Of a DNA stretch of 64,000 bases, positions 56,317-64,000 are shown in pieces (the stretch's first letter is position 1; every line of letters starts with the position of its first letter). The position numbers and the translations under genes are program-made. This stretch comes from Henckelia pumila (lineage: Eukaryota; Streptophyta; Magnoliopsida; Lamiales; Gesneriaceae). A model generated the notes under the pieces. That model was not told where the DNA came from, searched no databases, and was given only the letters and a program-made list of their open reading frames with translations. Location: contig NC_133123.1 in the NCBI RefSeq assembly GCF_033568475.1, forward strand, positions 1,798,001 through 1,862,000, written 5' to 3'.

Positions 56317-57889
56317 CTCCCAGAGGATCTGTTGAAATGTGTCTTTCTCTTTTTTGATATGCTGCTTAGAATATTCTGATTTGATCATGATTATTGATAT
56401 TTGATGGACTTGTATGTTTCCTCCTCTTGTTGTTGTTTCGATTTTCTAATGTGTTACCATTTGTTGCAGCTGTGATATAATGGACAGTCATGAATTAGGA
56501 TGACGTTAAATTCATAGTTTTTCATATGTAATTACTTTAAAATATGTTTCCCTTAAATATTGTCCTACAGGCTGCATCCAACCAAAATTAGGTGCAGTAC
56601 TTTGGTTTTCGTGGAAGTGTGTGTACATGCATGAATTTTGTATAAGCTAGTGAAAAAAAACAACGAGAAAAACGTGAACAGTTTGATATTTGATGTCTAT
56701 ACTTTTGATTGGGTGTACGACATAATTGATTGATTTTAAAATATTAAATATCCATTAGGGCCTCAAACTATAGATCGTATTAGAACGAAATTCCATCTGA
56801 TTTATCTTATATACATGCACACGCGCACACACACACATAAACGTGTTTTTATTATTCACTAAACAGTGAAAATTCATTAAAACGTGGACATTAATTTTGA
56901 TATTTTTTATTAAAAAAATAGATGTTTCAAATTATATCATGCATTACACATTACTTATTTTTGTTAATTGAAGAACTCATTTGACAAACTAACTCCTCGA
57001 CAATATTCGTGTGTTTTTTTTTTCTTGTGATAATAATTGGTTAAAGAAAACAATGTATATACCTTTAATTAATTTGCGTATACTTCTTTTCGTCGAACTA
57101 TATCTATATCGGTGATCGATTCTATTTAGGATGACCTACAAAACATATTTGACTAGAACATTGGTTGCTTCAATATTGCAATTTGCACATTATAAGAATA
57201 ATCTTGATACGGAACCAATTAGATTTAAGAAACGTTTATTTTTAAGAGCTTTTCAAAACTATATATTTTATTTTATGCCATAAAATATTTTCAAAAAAAC
57301 AAAAACAAAAAAAACAAAAAAACAAAAAAAAACAACTTGTCCATCGTCTTTCGTCTATCTCATTGTTTGACATTTAAAAAAATTCCAGAAAACTCAAATG
57401 TTTTGGTTAATGCTTAAAATGGATTTTTTTTATTAACACATATATTTGGGAATGTTGCAATCCTTTTTTTTTAATGATTCCTTTCTTTTGACTTTAAAAT
57501 TAATGTTCTGTGTTTTTTAAACTCAAACTCTATGTTAATTGATTCTTAATTGAATTGAAATCCAAATGCTAATTCACCTTCTGCAAATGTGATTTTGGTT
57601 AAAAAAATTATTTAATATTATAAAAACTTATTTATCAAATGTTAGCGCTGTTCACTTTGTTTTCAAATGCAAGCCAATAATGATTTTCCTTAGTTCTTCA
57701 TAATATATAAATTTAACCACTTTTATATATAAAAAAAATAATATTTTGCTAACAATCTCGTGAATATGAATTTTATTTATGCCACTCATCTGGCTGTGAT
57801 ATCCTGTCAGGAAGTATGAATTAAGAATAGTTAGGACTTAATCTATATATATAAAAAAGGAATGTTTAGGACTTATGTCAGGATCGGGA
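56151..57889. other. intergenic; leader-like CT-rich segment but no coding exon found
   Basis: 56200-56340 is pyrimidine-rich (TCTCCGCCTTCACGTCTCCC, then a CT microsatellite at 56280-56313) and is followed by CCCAGAGGATCTGTTGAAAT, which resembles a plant 5' leader. A T-rich stretch ends TTGTTGCAG at 56470 like an intron. The next ATG (56480) opens only a seven-residue frame before TAG. The rest, to 57889, is AT-rich with nothing recognised. Confidence 0.4.
56280..56313. repeat. (CT)n microsatellite
   Basis: About 34 bp of CT in a pyrimidine-rich context. Confidence 0.9.
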
Positions 57890-58654
57890 TGTTACTACTG
57901 CTATAAGTTGGAGTTTGAATCACTAGTAGAGCTATTACTGGTTTGACTATGATTTGTAGGGGAAGTAGTTAATGGGTACTTTTGTTGAATTAAGTAGTGT
58001 GAGCTATTGAACTCTTCTTTATCATGTATCTCCAAAGTTGACCAACAAATATACTTGTGAGGAAGCAGATCAACTCGGAGATTGAACTGCATCAGTTGGT
58101 TCTACTGGTAAGCATAAGTATAAAGCAGTAAATAACAGAACGGTTTGTTTTTGGATGTTTGGAAAATCAACTGTCCTTACGTCACCTCTTCTTCCGGTTC
58201 TGACAGAAGAAATTACTAGAGGACTTTGAGTATTACGTACCCTTGCAACACCCTACCTGAGCTAGGACTTACTCTACTGTCTACAAATGAGACTCCTAGA
58301 CTCAAACGATCAGTTCTCGACTGATCTTACAAATGTGTGAGTTCTTGTAAGTCGATGTCTTCTTCTGATATGTTGTGGTCTCTATTTATATGAACAAGAT
58401 AACGACCATCTTTTGAAAATATATCTGTTGATAAGTAGCTGTTTCTTGTCTTTTAGTTCAATGTAGAAATGTACAATGTGACTGCGCAATTTGAAGTCTG
58501 CTCAGTGTACTAGAGATCTTTGGATAATAACTTAGACTGGTAAAAAGAAAGTTTTGATCTGGTTTGTATATGTTGTCTGATATATGAGCTTAATTTGTCT
58601 GCGTCTTCTTCTGTTCTGTAACTTTCGCTTCTGTTTGCGGCTATCTGTTAAACA
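57890..58654 (-). mobile_element. LTR-retroelement remnant, reverse orientation
   Basis: On the minus strand, a segment starting TGTTTAACAGATAGCCGC (58654 downward) has a TATA-like CATATAAATAGAGACCAC at about 58376-58393 and a GC-richer transcribed-looking leader. It is followed by a 63-codon frame at 58092-57901 (MQFNLRVDLLPHKYICW...). The order LTR, leader, start of an open frame suggests a truncated LTR element. The family was not identified and the second LTR is missing. Confidence 0.45.
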
Positions 58655-59359
58655 CCAAAACTTAGATATTTGATTTTTTAACAACTTACGTTAGTGTATG
58701 TCCAAAGATTTATCGAGAAGCCATTTTCTTTATTTTTTTTCATCATCATCGGCGTGGTCATCATCATCGTCATCATCATTATATATATGATTTATTTATT
58801 TGTAAGATGGCCGGGATTAATTGGTTTAGCTACGGCTTGTTCCTAATTTTGTTCAAATTATTGGTCAGTTCAATCACGTACGTTGCCGCCTCACATGCAT
58901 CTGAACCTGATCATCACAATTCATATGATATTTATCGTCATATGAATTATATTAGCTAGGAAATAAATGTAAATATTCAATTTACTTATATATATCTATT
59001 CCTATATATTATGTAAGAATCCCTTAGTGTGGTCTCTTGATGTGCCCATTAAAATAATACATAAATTGAAACAAAAAACACACACACAACCGCTTTTTTT
59101 CACTATCTAATTTTTTCCCTCAATTATGATTTTTTCTTCTTTTTTTCATCTAACTATTTTTTTATTTTCTCACAAATTTTTGTATTTAATATATAATATA
59201 ATAATTTTATTTGGCAGTTTTATTTGAAATATAAATTTATTATAAAAATAAATTATTAGCACGCAATGCGTGCAACAAAGTGGTTAGTATTATAATATAT
59301 GTCCGCCTACATAATAATATTTTGTTTCTATATAAACAACTTATATAAAATTCATTTAG

Positions 59360-59402
<43 letters not shown>

Positions 59403-60436
59403 TATATTGCAATCGAGAGGAACAAGTTGCAGTAGCATGCATGTGCATTGTTGGAACACAAATAAAGTGGTCGCGATTAAAATGTTAATAATTTGCATGC
59501 AGGTTAAAATTGTATTTTTAAAATTTTTATAAATAGATAAAAACTTCAAGAAGATCTACTATTTATTAATGTACTCGAGATCTGGCTAGGGATTAACATT
59601 CATAAAGTAATTAAAAGAAATAAAAAAAAGCTGAGGAATCGAAATTTATAATAATAATAAATATTCATGATTGGTTTGTGGATAAAGACCGCGGCTATCT
59701 GTTCATATTTGAGACCACACATTATCAGAAAACGAAGGTTAATTGATCAACGTAGAATTCATTGAATCTAAACTAAAATTACGAAAACCAGTCAAACATA
59801 TATAGCAACGTGATCTGTTCTTGCATAAGCAAATTTTTTTTTATCAGGAATTAAATTTTGATTTTTTGAGAACGAATTATCTAACGCACACAAGAGATTT
59901 TTGAAAACTGTTGCTATATATTTGTCCTTGGATGGGTAGAGACTCGATCGGGGGATTTCTTGACGACTTGGCTTTTGAATTTCATGCGTAAATCAGGCGG
60001 CGTATGCATTTGATTATTAAAACACTTTCGCAGCGCGAACGAAGAGATTGTGATCAATTTTAAATGAAAATAACAATATTTTCTTTCAAAGAGTGCATGT
60101 GATTTGAACCACTTGCATGGTTATTGTGAAATTGTATAAATTATACCGCTTTTATAAATAATATTAACAATATGCATTTTATCAAGTTAAATAATTCATT
60201 ATTCTCCTCTTCCGAGAAATACATAGAACATCCGATAAATAATTCATTTATCAAGTTATGGAAAACAAACATGTTTTATGGCCTTGGCAATGCACCTTTC
60301 CTTAAATAAGAAAAGAAACACAACAAAGCCTGTGCACAGATGCTGATGCTTTTGTGGGGTGTTCTTTCATTTGTCCCAGTTCTCCGCACTTGCACTTGCT
60401 TCGTCTGTTTTATTTATTTTATTTTAATCGGAGGAA
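58655..60436. other. AT-rich intergenic DNA
   Basis: No coding region. Contains a TCATCATCATCG-type microsatellite (58741-58780), a possible Helitron-like end near 59285, a (TA)n run (59366-59398), and AT-rich sequence otherwise. Confidence 0.5.
58991..59284 (+). mobile_element. possible short non-autonomous Helitron
   Basis: Begins TCTATTCCTATATATTATGT after an A and ends with the hairpin GCACGCAATGCGTGC followed by AACAAAGTGGTTAG. A 5' TC and a 3' hairpin about 10 bp before a CTRR-like end are the Helitron pattern, but the last bases read TTAG, not CTRR, so this is tentative. Confidence 0.35.
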
Positions 60437-61003
60437 GAGTTTGTTAGAATCCGAGAATTCGTCCTAATTAAACATGAGATCTTGTTATCGTATGGGATAT
60501 ATCATGGTTGGTATATCGGATCAAAATATCAAAATTTCACCGAAATGTTTTCAATTACAAACATTTTTTCGGTACGCCGAATTTTTTTTCGGTATCTTTA
60601 CGGTATCAATATAGATTTTTTCCATATCAAAATTTCGAAATTTTGCAATCGATATCAGTATTATTTTTTTCATATTAATATTTTTAGTATGGTATATGTG
60701 AACAACAGTTACTATGTTGTTCTTTTCGGAAGAAATATTTTTTTTATTCCATTAACTTTTCAAAAATTTTGGTCCAGCTGTACGTCTACGTGTGCCAATG
60801 TCTAATTGACACGTGTGCAGTTGAACCAAAATTACTGAAAATTAAAAGTTAGTGTACCAAAAACAAATTTTGAAAAATTAATGGACCAAAACCAAAACAT
60901 GAACAAGTTAATGTACCCAAAAAAATATTTTTCCTTCTTTTTATGGGAATATCTTGGAATCTATTTATATATAACCTAAAAATTAAAATGATAACGATAA
61001 AAA
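60437..61003 (-). mobile_element. fold-back element, right (inverted) copy with internal insertion
   Basis: The reverse complement matches 53957-54394 block by block (TCTAACAAACTCT, CATACGATAACAAGATCTCA, GAAAAGAACA, AATTTTCAGTAATTTTGGTT, AGATTCCAAGATATTCCCAT, TTTATCGTTATCATTTTAAT). It contains about 190 bp (roughly 60506-60697, GGTTGGTATATCGG...AGTATGGTATATG) that the left copy lacks. Confidence 0.8.
60506..60697. mobile_element. ~190-bp insertion within the right fold-back copy
   Basis: Sequence present only in the 60.4-kb copy. It has GGTATATC/GGTATATG-type ends, repeated CGGTA motifs (TTTTTCGGTACGCCG, TTTTCGGTATC, TTACGGTATC) and two ATCAAAATTTC stretches. It looks like a small MITE; the target duplication is unclear. 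Confidence 0.55.
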
Positions 61004-61495
61004 GAAAAAGATACACAAAATATTTAGTAGAATATAAAATAGATTTATATATTAAAATAGACTTCAAGATATACGATGTATTATTAATCTATGTATAACT
61101 TATCCAATTTAATTTTGCCTTATTTTCGTCATATTATTTATCTATTGATTAATTAATAATTTTACATCAATTAAATCAAATAAATTATAATCTATCCATC
61201 AAATCAAATAATGTATTAACTATTTTCTCTTATTTATTTTTAATTTATATTATATTACTTATCTATGGATTACTTATCCTATCACTCAAACCAAACGATG
61301 CCATATGTATCCAGTTCTATATAACAAGTTTAATTTCACATGGTGGTGGAACCATATATATTAAGTTTAATAGCTATAAAAAATTACTTTTTGTCCTGTG
61401 AAAATGTTCAAGTAGGTTATACATGTAAATGATCGAAGAAAATATAGATAATCTTTAAAATATTAATCTTGTTGAAAAATATATTATTATTATTA
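61004..61495. other. AT-rich intergenic DNA before the copia element
   Basis: About 490 bp without coding signal or clear repeat. Confidence 0.5.
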
Positions 61496-61746
61496 TGTTG
61501 AATATTGAATATTAAATATGTTGAATGTTAAATATTGAGTTGTAAAATGTGAAAAATTAGTGTGTGATGATGTAGATGATGATGTATTTATTTTTGGATT
61601 AATCTCAAATGTGGATCTATAAATAGGTCTTCATTTGTGATGAAAAAAATAATTGAGTTGAGAGAAAAATATTATAAAGTGTAGAGTTTGATATATTTTG
61701 TATTTTGGAGTATTTACTTTTTACCGTAAATTTTTACTTTTTCACA
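61496..61746 (+). repeat. candidate 5' LTR of the copia element
   Basis: Starts TGTTGAATATTGAATATTAA and ends TTTTTCACA just before the primer-binding-like site. A TATA-box-like CTATAAATAGG at 61618-61628 gives a plausible U3/R promoter. The 3' LTR is outside the window, so the ends are inferred from TG...CA and the primer site only. Confidence 0.65.
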
Positions 61747-61762
61747 ACACGTTATCAGCACG
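61747..61762 (+). promoter_or_regulatory. putative primer binding site
   Basis: ACACGTTATCAGCACG directly follows the LTR end. The TTATCAG core resembles the (T)GGTATCAGAGC complement of initiator tRNA-Met used by many plant copia elements, with mismatches. Confidence 0.55.
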
Positions 61763-61989
61763 ATCGCTCGAAGGTTCTTTATAATTTTCGACGCTCCAAA
61801 ATACAAGAAGAAGTAAAAAATAATCAACAAGTAAGAATATTCACTTTTACTGTTTATATATTTTTATTGTGTATAATATCAAGTTATGAATTTCAAAAAC
61901 TTGTTATAAATCCTGGGAGGATGTTAAGACGACATCCCACACTCTCGGTAAGGGATACGACAAGTATAAAAGCCTCTAAGGTTTTTAAA

Positions 61990-62172
61990 CAATATAATCA
62001 TATTTGTATAATTTCATGTTATTATATAAAAGGCTGTCTATGACACCGATCTTATAATAATGTGATATGATATATTATACCTGACTTTATACTAACTATA
62101 TTAGTATAATTTCACAATATTATATAAAAGGCTGTCTACGACACCGACCTTATAATAATGTGATATGATATA
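61990..62172 (+). repeat. 98-bp tandem duplication in the retrotransposon leader
   Basis: TATTATATAAAAGGCTGTCT followed by A(T/C)GACACCGA(T/C)CTTATAATAATGTGATATGA occurs at about 62020 and again 98 bp later, differing by a few bases. Confidence 0.85.
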
Positions 62173-62591
62173 CATAATTATTTAATTATGATTATCATTA
62201 TATACATTGCATCATTATCACAAATTTTTATTCAACACATACTCGATTTTTTTCTTTACCCCCAACTGTCACAAACGGCTAATTTTTGCCCTATAAATAT
62301 GTTCACTCAAACTTATTTTCAATCACACCAAATTCACTCTTTCTCTCAAAATATTTTCTCCTCAGGTTTTTTCGAAAAATAAGAAGATGGAGTTTTTGAC
62401 CTTTCTAAGGCTATTTTTCATAACAACTATGATCATCATGCTCACGAGTTTTATACTCACCGGCAATTTTCCACCACAGATTTTTTATCTATTTATATAC
62501 GCACTTGTAATTTTCGTCCTTCCATTATTTTATATTATCATACTAATAGAAATTAACTAATAAAATGCACTGTTATTTTTTTAGTACCACC

Positions 62592-63638
62592 ATGTCAAAT
62601 TTGGCAAAGATTGAATTTGTTGCGCTCGATATCACTGGAAAGAATTATATGCCATGGACTCTCGATGTAGAGATGCATCTTGAGTCATTGCGTCTAAGTG
62701 ATAACATCAAAGAAATTAATATATCAACCTCACAAGATAAAGCAAAGACAATGATTTTCTTACGCCGACATCTTGATGAAGGGTTGAAATGTGAGTATCT
62801 CACAGAAAAAGACCCAATGATTTTATGGAAAGGGTTGAAAGAAAGATTTGAGCATATAAGGGAAGTGATACTTTCGACCGCCCGTGATGAATGGAATTCG
62901 TTGTGAATCCAAGACTTTAAAAAAGTCAGTGATTATAATTCTGCGATGTATCGAATAGTCTCGCAATTAAAATTCTGTGGACTTGAAGTCACAAAGATGG
63001 AAATGCTTGAGAAAACGTTTTCCACTTTTCACGCATCAAATATAACTCTACAACAACAGTATAGAGTGCGTGGTTTTACGAGATATTCTGAACTCATTGC
63101 ATGTCTTCTTGTGGCGGAAAAGAACAACGAATTGTTAATAAGAAATCATCAATCCCGACCCACTGGATCAACGGCATTTTCTGAAGCAAATGTCGTAATG
63201 AAAAATGAAAACCAAAATCAAAGACATAGACCAGAATTTGGTCGTGAACGAGGTCGAGGAAGTGGGCGTGGACGTGAACGTGGATGTAAAAATTATCGCG
63301 GTCGTGGTCGTGGCCGTGGATATGAAAATAATCGAGATAGTTATTTCAATAACTCATCTCAAAAGAACGTCACGAACCACCCACCAAAAAGGCAGCATGA
63401 AAATACGAGTGAAAATGAAAATCACTCAAAAAGATATGAGAGTGTTTGTTATAGATGTGACACTCCAGGACATTGGTCACATATTTGTCGAACCCCTGAG
63501 TACCTATGTAAGCTCTATAAAGAATCGACAAAGGGGAAAGGAAAAGAGACCAATTTTGTTGAAAATAGTGACCATTTAATTGGTTCAACTAGTTTCAATG
63601 CTGCAGATTTTTTGAATAATTTCGAAGACATTGATTAA
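62592..63638 (+). pseudogene. gag: copia gag with one in-frame stop
   Basis: One reading frame runs from MSNLAKIEF at 62592 to TAA at 63636-63638, interrupted by a single TGA at 62904-62906. Without frameshift it would be 348 codons plus stop. Before the TGA are the N-terminal gag blocks DITGKNYMPWTLDVEMHL and YLTEKDPMILWKGLKERF. After it come FKKVSDYNSAMYRIVSQL, an Arg/Gly-rich stretch (RGRGSGRGRERG, RGRGRGRGY) and a CCHC zinc knuckle CYRCDTPGHWSHIC. The capsid and nucleic-acid-binding parts are recognisable. An arginine codon (CGA to TGA) is the likely ancestral state at the stop. A plus-strand frame at 63205-63579 is a shadow of the Gly/Arg-rich region. Confidence 0.88.
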
Positions 63639-63761
63639 AAGATTGGTGGAATTAGATTGTAACAAATTTGTATTTTTATGCATTTTTGTATTATAAAGCA
63701 TGTTATATTTTGCATTTGTATTGTACTTAATTTTTTTTATTGCATTTTTGTGAAGTTTGAT

Positions 63762-64000
63762 ATGGAAAATGCTATGAGCAAACATGAAAATAATATCATG
63801 GAAATTTGCATACCGGATAGTGGTACAACGCACACTATTCTGCGAGATGAAAGATATTTATTGAAAATAAAACCAACAAAAACAATGGTGAATATAATAT
63901 CAGGTCCTGTAGACTTGATTGAAGGTTGTGGAAAAGCACATTTTTTGTTACCTAATGGTACAAAATTTTTTATAAATGATGCTTTATATTCACCACAATC
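63762..64000 (+). CDS. pol: start of copia pol (aspartic protease), 3'-partial
   Basis: The frame opens at ATG 63762 (MENAMSKHENNIMEIC), contains the retropepsin active-site stretch IPDSGTTHTIL and NDALYSPQ, and is open to the window end. It lies in the same frame as gag but is separated by 123 nt that begin just after the gag TAA and include further stops. Protease, integrase and RT/RNase H should follow outside the window. Confidence 0.8.
   Translation, partial: MENAMSKHENNIMEICIPDSGTTHTILRDERYLLKIKPTKTMVNIISGPVDLIEGCGKAHFLLPNGTKFFINDALYSPQ

Larger units (their letters stand above)
61496..64000 (+). mobile_element. Ty1-copia-type LTR retrotransposon, 5' part
   Basis: Order: a candidate 5' LTR (61496-61746), a primer-binding-like ACACGTTATCAGCACG, a leader with a 98-bp tandem duplication, gag with a zinc knuckle, then the start of the pol frame with an aspartic protease DSGTTHTIL. 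The protease, integrase, RT order typical of copia cannot be checked because the window ends in the protease region. gag carries an in-frame TGA, so this copy is probably non-autonomous unless the stop is bypassed. Confidence 0.88.

Noticed and set aside
53957-61003. LTR pair of one retrotransposon
   Set aside because: The two copies are inverted relative to each other and palindromic inside, with no retroelement genes between them.
63205-63579. 124-codon plus-strand frame in gag
   Set aside because: Val/Asp/Lys-rich translation produced by reading the Arg/Gly-repeat region of gag in another frame; the zinc-knuckle frame is the real one.

Overview
The window is nuclear DNA from a flowering plant, very probably a eudicot. 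Its genes have many short exons with GT-AG (occasionally GC-AG) introns. The products are plant-specific: a class I KNOX homeodomain protein, a STRUBBELIG-family receptor kinase, a DUF246-type O-fucosyltransferase and the beta subunit of PPi-dependent phosphofructokinase. The intergenic DNA is AT-rich and full of MITEs, microsatellites and retroelement pieces. I cannot name the species; an asterid is only a guess.

Layout. 0-2.2 kb: 3' part of a YggS/PROSC-type PLP homeostasis protein gene (+). 4.8-10.6 kb: complete STRUBBELIG-RECEPTOR FAMILY gene (+), 16 coding exons, with a kinase domain of pseudokinase type. 11.5-15.6 kb: complete O-fucosyltransferase-like gene (+), 10 coding exons. 16.7-19.9 kb: complete STM-like KNOX gene (-), 4 coding exons. 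19.9-30.7 kb: a gene-poor 10.8-kb stretch upstream of KNOX holding MITEs and a probable solo LTR. 30.7-31.7 kb: single-exon MAKR/BKI1-like gene (-). 31.7-47.6 kb: repeat-only DNA. Its core is a set of about five tandem copies of a ~670-bp unit, broken by two hAT-type elements with recognisable 8-bp target duplications and by a 4.2-kb array of ~320-bp monomers that has a 1,598-bp higher-order period. 47.6-52.7 kb: complete PFP-beta gene (-), 16 coding exons, three introns of which use GC donors. 52.7-61.5 kb: intergenic DNA with inverted repeats, fold-back elements and an LTR remnant. 61.5-64 kb: 5' part of a Ty1-copia-type retrotransposon with a stop codon inside gag.

The genes are ordinary single-copy loci and do not form an operon-like system. 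Their company (YggS-like, O-fucosyltransferase, STM, PFP-beta) matches what I remember of two paralogous Arabidopsis chromosome 1 segments, so this looks like a conserved ancestral block expanded by transposons. Exon boundaries were read by eye from splice consensus, reading-frame continuity and family sequence. UTRs and transcription starts were not determined. I found no convincing new biological system. The best leads are the PFP-beta GC-AG introns, the nested repeat complex at 36.5-45.9 kb and the gag/pol arrangement of the copia element.
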